DNA of 64,000 nt from contig NZ_SLZZ01000003.1 of NCBI RefSeq assembly GCF_004346165.1, positions 124,001 to 188,000 on the forward strand, given 5' to 3'. Below, piece by piece: positions 57,696 through 64,000 of the stretch. Positions within the stretch are counted from its first letter, which is position 1. Each line of letters opens with the position of its first letter. Below the pieces are notes generated by a model that saw only the letters and a list, made by a program, of their open reading frames with translations, made no database searches and had not been told where the DNA came from. A program made the position numbers and the translations under genes. Source of the DNA: Muricomes intestini (GTDB lineage: Bacteria; Bacillota; Clostridia; Lachnospirales; Lachnospiraceae).

Positions 57696-58694
57696 ATGAT
57701 GGACAAATCTTTATACAAAGGAATATGGATTTTTGCAGAACAGAAAGAAGGCATTTTAAACGGAACACCATTGGAGCTTCTTGCAAAGGCTATTGAATTG
57801 AAGAAAATAAATGGGGACGAAATTACCGCCTTATTATTGGGAAATCATGTAGAGCCACTTGCGGATACGTTGATATCTTATGGGGCCGATCAGGTTATCG
57901 TAATAGATCACCCCGTATTAAAAGAGTACAAGACAATTCCTTATACAGAAGCCACTGTAAAAATGATTAAAAAATACAAACCTTCTATTTTTTTGTTTGG
58001 TGCAACAACAATCGGAAGGGACCTCGCGCCACGTATTATGGCGCGCCTTGGAACAGGACTTACAGCAGATTGCCTGGACTTGAAGCTAGAGAAAGACGGA
58101 ACTTTGGTTCAGACAAAGCCTTCTTATGGTGGAAATATAATGTGTACTATCACAATTCCTGATCATCGCCCTCAAATGTCTACGGTTCGTCCTAAAGTAT
58201 TTACTGCAATCCAGGCAGAACCTGGACGAACAGGGAAAATAGTCCTCGAAAATATTGATGTAACAGAGGACGAAAGCACACAAGTCTTGTCTGTTTCCCC
58301 GAAAGAAACGAATGGGGAACCCATTGATAAAGCTGAAATTATTGTCGCCGGCGGCCGAGGAATTAAGGCCAAAGAAGAGCTCGCTTTGCTTGAAGAACTT
58401 GCCAAACTTATCGGAGGACGGGTTGCAGTTTCCAGACCATTGGTCGATGAGAAATGGATGACCCATGAAGATCAGATTGGTCAAAGCGGAAATACAGTAA
58501 AAGCCAGGTTTATACTGAATATTGGGATTTCCGGTGCAGTTCAATATATAGTAGGCATGCAAAATTCAGACTGCATTGTGACTATCAATAAAAATCCCGC
58601 TGCGGATATTTTTCACATATCAAGTTATGGAGCAGTCGCCGACTATTCAGAACTCCTTCCAGCTATCATTACCGAAATCAAAAAACGTAAATAA
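57696..58694 (+). CDS. etfA: Electron transfer flavoprotein, alpha subunit
   Basis: A 332-residue EtfA/FixB. The N-terminal domain starts GIWIFAEQKEGILNGTPLEL; the C-terminal FAD domain has VAGGRGIKAKEELALLEELA, ASRPLVDEKW-like VSRPLVDEKWM, GQSGNTVKARFILNIGISGA and TINKNPAADIF. It delivers electrons to the acyl-CoA dehydrogenase. GGGAGGG precedes two adjacent ATGs; the first is used. 12 bases after etfB. Confidence 0.95.
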   Translation: MMDKSLYKGIWIFAEQKEGILNGTPLELLAKAIELKKINGDEITALLLGNHVEPLADTLISYGADQVIVIDHPVLKEYKTIPYTEATVKMIKKYKPSIFLFGATTIGRDLAPRIMARLGTGLTADCLDLKLEKDGTLVQTKPSYGGNIMCTITIPDHRPQMSTVRPKVFTAIQAEPGRTGKIVLENIDVTEDESTQVLSVSPKETNGEPIDKAEIIVAGGRGIKAKEELALLEELAKLIGGRVAVSRPLVDEKWMTHEDQIGQSGNTVKARFILNIGISGAVQYIVGMQNSDCIVTINKNPAADIFHISSYGAVADYSELLPAIITEIKKRK

Positions 58695-58724
58695 CTTATA
58701 AACAATCATTGGAGGTAAGAAATT

Positions 58725-59981
58725 ATGAGTGAACGTAAGTTTTTAATTCCCGAATTTGGTCCTTTTGCAGGCATGCGTATTATTACATCTGGTTCATTGG
58801 TTGCCATGCCTTTTGCCGCTACTCTCTTAGCTGACTTCGGTGCAGAGGTTATTCACATTGAACGCCCGGGTGTCGGTGATACTTTGCGAGTACTGGCTCC
58901 TTTCGCAAAGGAAGGAGAAAAAACGGTAAGTACATCATGGGCGCAGGATGGCCGTAATAAGCTGAGTTTGTCTCTGGAACTGAATCTGAAGCATCCGGAA
59001 GTAAAGGAGTTATTCTATAATTTAATCCAGGAAGCAGATGTGTTCATGGAAAACATGGTGTGGCTTGCTAAGTTGGGTATTTATGATGAAGAACTTTTGA
59101 AGGTAAATCCAAAACTTATCATAGTCCATGTCAGTGGGTATGGCACACCAGAATTTGGCGGAGTTCCGGCATACTGTGACCGGGCTTCCTATGATATGAT
59201 TGGGCAGGCTTTCTCAGGTTGGATGTATCTGCAAGGAGAGCCTGGCGGAGATCCGGTGGTCGCCAAACCATGGATGAATGATTTTGTATCTGCTTATGCA
59301 GCTCTATTTGGTGTTCTTGCAGCATATCATAGCATGTTAAAAACCGGAAAAGGCCAGGTTGTAGACGTAGCTCAGTTTGAAGCACAGGCGATGTATATGT
59401 GTGATACCTTTACATCTTATACAATGGCTGGTGTTATTCGTGAACGATCCGGAAATAATGCAGCAGCTTTCCAGCCATATGGATTGTTTAAATCTAAGGA
59501 TGGTTACGATATTGCTTTGGGTGCTTTCGGCCCAGGTGTCTATAAACGTTTTGTACAGGGTGTTGGATTTGATTTGGAATACTATAATTACAAAGAAACA
59601 TCATCAGGTGTGATGGCTGTTAATTCGGATAAAGGGAAGGAATTTAATAAAAAAGTTGTTGATTGGTGCGCTGAGCGTACAGCGCAGGAAATTGAAGATG
59701 CTATGCAGGCAGTCAAAGTTCCCTGCAGCCGCGTAAACTCAGTAAAAGATTGTCTGGAAAATGAGCATTTCCAGAAACGCGGCGATTTTATCCAATATGA
59801 AGATCAGACACTTGGAAAAGAAATCACCGCATTTGGGATAGCACCTAAATTAAGCGAAACTCCTGGGAAAGTATGGAGAGGGGCTCCAGCACTTGGACAG
59901 GATACAAATGCTATCCTGAAAGAAATTTTAGGCTATGATGATGAAAAAATCAATATTCTCCAAGAAAAAAATCTGATTTAG
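58725..59981 (+). CDS. Class III CoA-transferase (CaiB/BaiF family, CaiB-like)
   Basis: A 418-residue CoA-transferase that moves CoA between two acids through a mixed anhydride on a conserved Asp; here CDRASYDMIGQAFSGWMY (about residues 152-169) carries the likely Asp. The ends are close to carnitine CoA-transferase CaiB: FGPFAGMRIITSG near the start and PGKVWRGAPALGQDTNAILK near the end. With the upstream reductase genes it would recycle CoA from the reduced product to a fresh unsaturated acid. The true acid (crotonobetaine-like, aromatic acrylate or other) is unknown. GGAGG is 8 bases upstream. Confidence 0.92.
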   Translation: MSERKFLIPEFGPFAGMRIITSGSLVAMPFAATLLADFGAEVIHIERPGVGDTLRVLAPFAKEGEKTVSTSWAQDGRNKLSLSLELNLKHPEVKELFYNLIQEADVFMENMVWLAKLGIYDEELLKVNPKLIIVHVSGYGTPEFGGVPAYCDRASYDMIGQAFSGWMYLQGEPGGDPVVAKPWMNDFVSAYAALFGVLAAYHSMLKTGKGQVVDVAQFEAQAMYMCDTFTSYTMAGVIRERSGNNAAAFQPYGLFKSKDGYDIALGAFGPGVYKRFVQGVGFDLEYYNYKETSSGVMAVNSDKGKEFNKKVVDWCAERTAQEIEDAMQAVKVPCSRVNSVKDCLENEHFQKRGDFIQYEDQTLGKEITAFGIAPKLSETPGKVWRGAPALGQDTNAILKEILGYDDEKINILQEKNLI

Positions 59982-60061
59982 ATTTGACGTTTTTGTACTC
60001 TCTTACTATTTTGTACTTGAACCATACATATCCTTTCAAAATTTACTATTAATGTCAAGCT

Positions 60062-60098
60062 AAAAAAGGACCTCCTCTTTTCAGGGGAGATCCTTTTT
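60062..60098. terminator. Bidirectional terminator between CoA-transferase operon and tRNA operon
   Basis: Stem AAAAAAGGA-CTCC / GGAG-TCCTTTTT with an 8-base loop; A and T runs at both sides allow use in both directions. Confidence 0.85.
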
Positions 60099-60141
60099 AA
60101 TTGTGAAAAGCTCTGTAAATGCAAAGCTTTCCCCATCAGGA

Positions 60142-60222
60142 TGCGGATGACAGGATTTGAACCTGCACGTCGGGGACACTAGATCCTAAGTCTAGCGCGT
60201 CTGCCAATTCCGCCACATCCGC
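60142..60222 (-). tRNA. tRNA-Leu (anticodon TAG)
   Basis: Acceptor GCGGATG/CATCCGC, discriminator A; anticodon stem CTAGA/TCTAG around loop CTTAGGA; short variable arm typical of class II Leu tRNA. Last tRNA of the seven-gene transcript. Confidence 0.94.
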
Positions 60223-60296
60223 TTATGCTTCTTGCTGCAACTTCCGCCGGTATAATATGATAAAAAATTAGAACAAGCACCTCTGTCTTGTTCCAA

Positions 60297-60369
60297 TGAG
60301 CGTGCGGGGATTCGAACCCCGGACAACTTGATTAAAAGTCAAGTGCTCTACCACCTGAGCTACACGCCC
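60297..60369 (-). tRNA. tRNA-Lys (anticodon TTT)
   Basis: Acceptor GGGCGTG/CACGCTC, discriminator A; anticodon stem CTTGA/TCAAG around loop CTTTTAA; T loop GTTCGAAT. Confidence 0.95.
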
Positions 60370-60406
60370 ATATAATATCTGGTTACCCGTGCTTTGTACA
60401 GGTGAA

Positions 60407-60478
60407 CTGGGCTAGCTGGATTCGAACCAGCGAATGCAGGAGTCAAAGTCCTGTGCCTTACCGCTTGGCGATAGCCCA
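60407..60478 (-). tRNA. tRNA-Gln (anticodon TTG)
   Basis: Acceptor TGGGCTA/TAGCCCA, discriminator G; anticodon stem CAGGA/TCCTG around loop CTTTGAC. A second Gln tRNA (CTG) lies at 12957. Confidence 0.95.
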
Positions 60479-60525
60479 TTAGAGACTTATATCCGACACT
60501 GCGTTGCCAATAGCTAAAAATATAG

Positions 60526-60600
60526 GGTGGGTAATGGGACTCGAACCCATGATATCCAGAACCACAATCTGGCGCGCTAACCAACTGCACCATACCCACC
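60526..60600 (-). tRNA. tRNA-His (anticodon GTG)
   Basis: Acceptor with the extra 5' G of His tRNAs (G-GTGGGTA paired with TACCCAC-C); anticodon stem CCAGA/TCTGG around loop TTGTGGT. Confidence 0.94.
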
Positions 60601-60604
60601 ACAG

Positions 60605-60678
60605 CGAGCCTGGGGGGATTCGAACCCTCGACCTACGGCTTAGAAGGCCGTTGCTCTATCCAACTGAGCTACAGACTC
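60605..60678 (-). tRNA. tRNA-Arg (anticodon TCT)
   Basis: Acceptor GAGTCTG/CAGGCTC (one G-U), discriminator G; anticodon stem ACGGC/GCCGT around loop CTTCTAA. Confidence 0.94.
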
Positions 60679-60729
60679 TTATGCAGTTATCCCCTGCTCT
60701 TAAGTTCTTGCACTTATAGGCTGCAAGAA

Positions 60730-60800
60730 AGCGGGTGATGGGAATCGAACCCACGTATCTAGCTTGGAAGGCTAGTGTTCTACCATTGAACTACACCCGC
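60730..60800 (-). tRNA. tRNA-Gly (anticodon TCC)
   Basis: Acceptor GCGGGTG/CACCCGC, discriminator T; anticodon stem CTAGC/GCTAG around loop CTTCCAA. Confidence 0.95.
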
Positions 60801-60804
60801 ACTA

Positions 60805-60879
60805 TCGGGGTGACAGGATTCGAACCTGCGACCTCCTGGTCCCAAACCAGGCGCTCTAGCCAAGCTGAGCCACACCCCG
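60805..60879 (-). tRNA. tRNA-Pro (anticodon TGG)
   Basis: Acceptor CGGGGTG/CACCCCG, discriminator A; anticodon stem CCTGG/CCAGG around loop TTTGGGA. First tRNA after the promoter. Confidence 0.95.
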
Positions 60880-60915
60880 ATATTAAATGTGTCATTTCTC
60901 CGTGACACAATAACT

Positions 60916-60944
60916 ATTATATAACAGGCTTGTCTTTGTGTCAA
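60916..60944 (-). promoter_or_regulatory. Promoter of the seven-tRNA operon
   Basis: On the minus strand, TTGACA (60939-60944), 17 bases, TATAAT (60916-60921): full sigma-A consensus, as expected for stable RNA. Confidence 0.88.
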
Positions 60945-60988
60945 TATTTATTTTTTCTTTTTTACAGTGTCCTCTTTTACAGTATTTC

Positions 60989-61471
60989 TCAATCTAGGTA
61001 ACACTGCTGAAAATGAAGCTTTTCTTCCTTGTCCATTTCCATAATCATATAGCTCCCTTTACGCCCTTCCTGCCTTGGATATGAGATACTGCCGGGATTC
61101 AGAATAATAATATCTTCATTCTCCTGCAAAAGGGGTTTATGTGTGTGACCAAACATAACAATATCATCCTGACGTGCTCTTCCCTCTTCTACGATATATT
61201 CCGGATCTAAAGACACGTAATATCCGTGGCCGTGGGTGATAAAAACCTTATATTTCCCTATATAAAATTCTTCTTCTTTTGGAAACTCTGAAAAAAAGTC
61301 ATTATTTCCTCTTACTATATGCTTCTCACAGTTTATTACTGCATTCAGATATGCCTCTCCGCCCTCCACATCTCCAAGATGTATGAACATATCCATGTCC
61401 GGGACCAGCTTAAGTACTTTATCCAGATTTTTGTGATTTCCATGTGTATCACTCACTATTAAAATCTTCAT
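60989..61471 (-). CDS. YfcE/MJ0936-type metallophosphoesterase
   Basis: A 160-residue calcineurin-like phosphodiesterase. Metal ligands: SDTHGNHKNLDKV, IHLGDVEGGE, VRGNNDFF, THGHGYYV and FGHTHKPLL, a complete set. The family hydrolyses phosphodiesters in vitro; the in vivo substrate is unknown. It lies 20 bases after rdgB in the same operon, a standard clostridial pair. Confidence 0.93.
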   Translation of the reverse strand: MKILIVSDTHGNHKNLDKVLKLVPDMDMFIHLGDVEGGEAYLNAVINCEKHIVRGNNDFFSEFPKEEEFYIGKYKVFITHGHGYYVSLDPEYIVEEGRARQDDIVMFGHTHKPLLQENEDIIILNPGSISYPRQEGRKGSYMIMEMDKEEKLHFQQCYLD

Positions 61472-61491
61472 GTATTTTTCTTCCCTGTTTC

Positions 61492-62106
61492 CTACTTAAT
61501 GTATTTTTCTTTCATAATCTCACGCATTGTGCGCAGGGCCTTTCCCCGATGGCTGATATCATTCTTCTTATCCGGCTCCATCTGTGCAGTAGTACATCCA
61601 TATTCCGGCAAATAAAAAATGGGATCATAACCAAATCCATAATTCCCGGCTATATCATGTCCGATGATTCCCTCGATTGTGCCTCTGACAGTCTCCAGCG
61701 TCCCATCCGGAAATACAGCAGCTACAGCACATACAAAGCGGGCAGTTCTCTTCTCATCCGGCACTCTTTCCAATTTATCAAGTAGTGCCCGGTTCTTAAT
61801 ATCATATGAGGTGCCCTCTCCCATAAATCTGGCAGAATAAATCCCAGGAGCTCTATCCAGATAATCAATTTCAAGCCCCGAATCATCAGCCAGCACAATA
61901 TCACCGGGTAGTATTTTAGAGATAGCCTTAGCTTTAATTGCCGCATTTTCCTCAAAGGTCATTCCGTTTTCTACAATATCTATATCAATGCCGACTTCCT
62001 TCATAGAATAGACAGGAATCTCCAAATCTGCAAAAATCATGTGAATTTCTTTCATCTTATTCTGATTGCCCGTTGCAAAAATTATTCTTCTTTCCATTCT
62101 TCTCAT
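61492..62106 (-). CDS. rdgB: XTP/dITP diphosphatase (RdgB/HAM1)
   Basis: A 204-residue house-cleaning enzyme that removes dITP and XTP from the nucleotide pool. N terminus IIFATGNQNKMKEIHMIFAD, VLADDSGLEIDYLDRAPGIY, GYDPIFYLPEYG and the final KNDISHRGKALR are diagnostic. The first ATG (62106) overlaps the stop of the methyltransferase gene as ATGA; the ATG three codons later (62097), after GAGAAG, is an alternative start and begins the conserved fold. Confidence 0.95.
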   Translation of the reverse strand: MRRMERRIIFATGNQNKMKEIHMIFADLEIPVYSMKEVGIDIDIVENGMTFEENAAIKAKAISKILPGDIVLADDSGLEIDYLDRAPGIYSARFMGEGTSYDIKNRALLDKLERVPDEKRTARFVCAVAAVFPDGTLETVRGTIEGIIGHDIAGNYGFGYDPIFYLPEYGCTTAQMEPDKKNDISHRGKALRTMREIMKEKYIK

Positions 62107-63257
62107 CCCTGCTTCTTTTGTCTGGGAGGTTTGGGTCCCATAAACTGATAAAAATATGTTTTAATCATTCCATTATAGATCTTTCGGTTCTTATCTGCTT
62201 TCCTTCCAAAATACTTCTCTGCATCTTCATAGCTTGTTATCATATATGCAGACCAGCTGTCAAGGTTGCGAAAGCTTTCGCCAAATTCACGATACAGCTG
62301 CGGCAGCGTTTCCTTTTCCTCCAGCCGCTCTCCGTACGGCGGATTCGTAATAATAAATCCGTACTTTTTGGAATGTCTGAGGTCCTTCACTGCACGCTGC
62401 TGAAAATGTATCATATGTTCAACACCGGCGTCTTCTGCATTTTTCCTGGCAACCTTCACGGCCCCGGCATCTACATCATATCCCTGTATGTCCGCTCCTA
62501 TTGTATCATGAATCAGGTCATTTGCCTCATCCACTGCTTTATACCATGTGTTCTTCGAAATCAGATTTTCCCAGTCCTCTGCCAGAAAAGAGCGGTTCAT
62601 CCCCGGGGCCATGTTAGCTGCCATCATAGCAGCCTCAATCAGAAACGTGCCACTTCCACAAAATGGATCCACCAGAACGCGGTCAGCTCTCCACGGTGTA
62701 AGCATAATTAATGCTGCTGCAAGAGTCTCAGTAATCGGAGCCTTGCCGGATAACTGGCGGTAGCCTCGCTTATGCAGAGATATACCGGAAGTATCAATCC
62801 CAACTGTAACTATATCCTTCATTAAAAATACTCTGACCGGATATGATGCCCCAGTCTCTTCAAACCACGGCATATGATAATGAGACTTCATGCGCTCCAC
62901 CATAGCCTTTTTCATAATCGACTGTATATCGGAAGTACTAAACAGCTTGCTTTTGACCGACGCCGCTTTAGCTACCCAGAACTTCCCGTCTTGCGGGATA
63001 TAATTCTCCCAGGCTACAGCCCGTGTGTTTTCAAACAGCTCATCAAAAGTTGTCGCTTTAAAACTTGCCACTTTCAGCAAAATTCTCTCCGCAGTACGCA
63101 GGAAAATATTTGCCCTGCAGACAGACTGCTCATCTCCATAAAAAGTAACTCTTCCATCTTCCACCTGTGCAATCTCGTATCCCAGATCTAAAACCTCCCG
63201 TTTTAAAACGGATTCCAACCCAAAATGACAAGGTGCAATTAATTCTATATTATCCAT
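62103..63257 (-). CDS. THUMP-domain class I SAM-dependent RNA methyltransferase (RlmL/YpsC-like)
   Basis: A 384-residue enzyme. N-terminal ferredoxin-like and THUMP part (about 1-165), then the methyltransferase: RADRVLVDPFCGSGTFLIEA (motif I), GYDVDAGAVKVARKNAEDAG and the catalytic IITNPPYGERL (NPPY). This is the signature of the N2-guanine 23S rRNA methyltransferases (YpsC/RlmL N-terminal type). The ATG at 63257 has GGGAGA 5 bases before it; an in-frame ATG 12 bases upstream lacks one. First gene of the operon with rdgB and the phosphodiesterase. Confidence 0.92.
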   Translation of the reverse strand: MDNIELIAPCHFGLESVLKREVLDLGYEIAQVEDGRVTFYGDEQSVCRANIFLRTAERILLKVASFKATTFDELFENTRAVAWENYIPQDGKFWVAKAASVKSKLFSTSDIQSIMKKAMVERMKSHYHMPWFEETGASYPVRVFLMKDIVTVGIDTSGISLHKRGYRQLSGKAPITETLAAALIMLTPWRADRVLVDPFCGSGTFLIEAAMMAANMAPGMNRSFLAEDWENLISKNTWYKAVDEANDLIHDTIGADIQGYDVDAGAVKVARKNAEDAGVEHMIHFQQRAVKDLRHSKKYGFIITNPPYGERLEEKETLPQLYREFGESFRNLDSWSAYMITSYEDAEKYFGRKADKNRKIYNGMIKTYFYQFMGPKPPRQKKQG

Positions 63258-63332
63258 GAATTCTCCCATACGTTTAGCTTTTCCAAATTGCTCTTCTATT
63301 TGTACGATTTACTTATTTATATTACTATAAAC

Positions 63333-63369
63333 TTAGGGCGTAGTAAAGTTGAACTTTACTGCGCCCTAA
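63333..63369. repeat. Long hairpin upstream of the methyltransferase operon
   Basis: TTAGGGCGTAGTAAAGTT and AACTTTACTGCGCCCTAA form an 18-bp stem with almost no loop. It lies between the N-rich small gene and the methyltransferase gene. It could terminate the small gene's transcript or be a small mobile repeat; a second, shorter palindrome of like design is at 63801. Confidence 0.6.
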
Positions 63370-63428
63370 CTTGAAGTTAACGTGTACCAAAATAAGTTGT
63401 GCCTTTGTAAATACGGCTCTCTGACTAA

Positions 63429-63650
63429 TTAATAGTTGCTTTTCTCGTTGTAAGAATTCATATTCTGGCTGTTCTGACTGTTTCTGCTGTTATTAGATGT
63501 TGAGTTATTTGCAGAACTCTTGGTTGAATTAGTTGAATTTCTGTTAGCGTTTTTGTTCCTGCTCTGTTCATCAGAATAAGATGAATATGAGCTGTTCGTT
63601 TTGTTTGAAGAGTTGTTTGAAGAATTATTTGTGTTATTATTCTTTGTCAT
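63429..63650 (-). CDS. Asn/Ser-rich low-complexity small protein
   Basis: A 73-residue protein composed mostly of Asn, Ser, Thr, Lys and Tyr (MTKNNNTNNSSNNSSNKTNS at the start, QNSQNMNSYNEKSNY at the end). No hydrophobic segment or signal peptide. It is not a family I can name. It is supported by a strong ribosome site (AGGAGG 7 bases before the ATG) and a frame kept open despite biased composition. Such proteins occur among spore-coat or spore-core small proteins, which is a guess here. Flanked by two palindromes. Confidence 0.65.
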   Translation of the reverse strand: MTKNNNTNNSSNNSSNKTNSSYSSYSDEQSRNKNANRNSTNSTKSSANNSTSNNSRNSQNSQNMNSYNEKSNY

Positions 63651-63800
63651 GAGTGTCCCTCCTGAGAAAATTTATTTGGTACACTCCTATTATTTCTTTC
63701 TCGGTTACTTTTTATTCATATTTTATAAAACTTACGGTTTACTTTTAAAATATTTTTTTAATTTTGCTTGCTTTTTCCAATTTGATATATTATACTTAGT

Positions 63801-63826
63801 GTTGTAGAAAGTTCACTTTCTACAAC
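63801..63826. repeat. Perfect palindrome GTTGTAGAAAGT / ACTTTCTACAAC
   Basis: 12-bp arms with a 2-base centre. Similar in design to the hairpin at 63333-63369 (arms ending AAAGTT / AACTTT). Confidence 0.6.
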
Positions 63827-63853
63827 CCCTTATTAATTATTTATACTCCCCTC

Positions 63854-63884
63854 AAAAGACCGATGGCTCCCCCATCGGTCTTTT
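63854..63884. terminator. Bidirectional rho-independent terminator
   Basis: AAAAGACCGATGG / CCATCGGTCTTTT, 13-bp stem and 5-base loop. It likely ends a minus-strand transcript entering from beyond the right edge. Confidence 0.85.
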
Positions 63885-64000
63885 ACGTTTTAGTACTATA
63901 TCCATCTGCCGGAGCAAACTCTATCTGGACTACCTATCTGCGAAATTATTGTAACAATCCAGTCATCGATATCTGTTACCCAATATCCGGACAATTATCA

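Larger units (their letters stand above)
63651..64000. other. Gene-free right end
   Basis: AT-rich upstream region of the small protein, then a 26-bp palindrome (63801-63826) and a terminator (63854-63884). Right of it a short minus-strand frame (about 63899-63993) ends in TAG just before the terminator, but it is closed by TAA within the window, so I cannot call a gene. Confidence 0.55.

Noticed and set aside
60360-60720. Open frames of 70-80 codons across the tRNA cluster, both strands
   Set aside because: Frames are made of tRNA sequence (for example GSNPASP-like translations of the T arm).
63899-63993. Short minus-strand frame before the right-edge terminator
   Set aside because: About 31 codons, bounded by TAA at the window edge and no start or family; could be a frameshifted gene end but cannot be shown here.

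Overview
The window is 64 kb of a low-to-mid GC Firmicutes chromosome, most likely a spore-forming, gut-type member of the Clostridia (Lachnospiraceae-like). Pointers are the LL-diaminopimelate aminotransferase (DapL) route, a YlmC/YmxH sporulation-type PRC-barrel protein, CspABC-like subtilases, an ANTAR regulator beside glutamine synthetase, a pyrophosphate-type phosphofructokinase, strong AGGAGG ribosome sites and canonical TTGACA/TATAAT promoters. No rRNA, CRISPR array, intact insertion sequence or prophage was seen. Gene names rest on recognised motifs and context; no database search was possible.

Layout. 1-3.1 kb: end of a siderophore-iron ABC importer. 3.2-6.3 kb: lon protease and a TetR regulator that share an identical 19-bp operator. 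6.4-11.1 kb: a MurNAc-type PTS recycling operon (acetyltransferase, EIIBC, RpiR, MurQ, EIIA). 11.2-13.0 kb: a small accessory islet beside two tRNAs, with gene debris and a type I toxin-antitoxin pair. 13.2-17.8 kb: dapL, dapF, ANTAR regulator, glnA, and a Crh-like HPr paralogue. 18.1-27.8 kb: fructokinase, two CobW/G3E GTPases (one very His-rich), xthA, truA and a five-gene peptide/nickel-type ABC importer. 27.9-35.7 kb: nrdR, ylmC, a NatAB-like ABC pair, a DUF3783 protein, an XRE/membrane-protein pair and a heterodimeric ABC exporter. 36-40 kb: a MacAB-like efflux operon. 40.3-49.1 kb: YbaK-type deacylase, carbamate kinase, DEAD-box helicase, hemolysin III, a nucleotidyltransferase, NUDIX hydrolase, an active-looking subtilase and a glycosyltransferase. 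49.5-54.2 kb: PPi-phosphofructokinase and two nearly identical tandem subtilases that have lost the catalytic serine. 54.5-60 kb: AraC regulator divergent from acyl-CoA dehydrogenase, EtfBA and a CaiB-like CoA-transferase. 60.1-60.9 kb: a seven-tRNA operon. 61-63.7 kb: phosphodiesterase, rdgB, THUMP rRNA methyltransferase and an Asn/Ser-rich small protein.

A striking feature is the intergenic DNA. At least five families of palindromic repeats (called A to E here) are scattered between genes, often directly against stop codons. In two cases (dapL and the fructokinase gene) the repeat supplies the stop codon. They look like miniature non-autonomous elements reused as transcript ends.

The most interesting systems are the paired CspC-like pseudoproteases, the complete type I toxin-antitoxin locus, the four-gene enoate-reduction module with its own regulator, the TetR-lon operator pair, and the operator architectures upstream of the XRE and RpiR genes.
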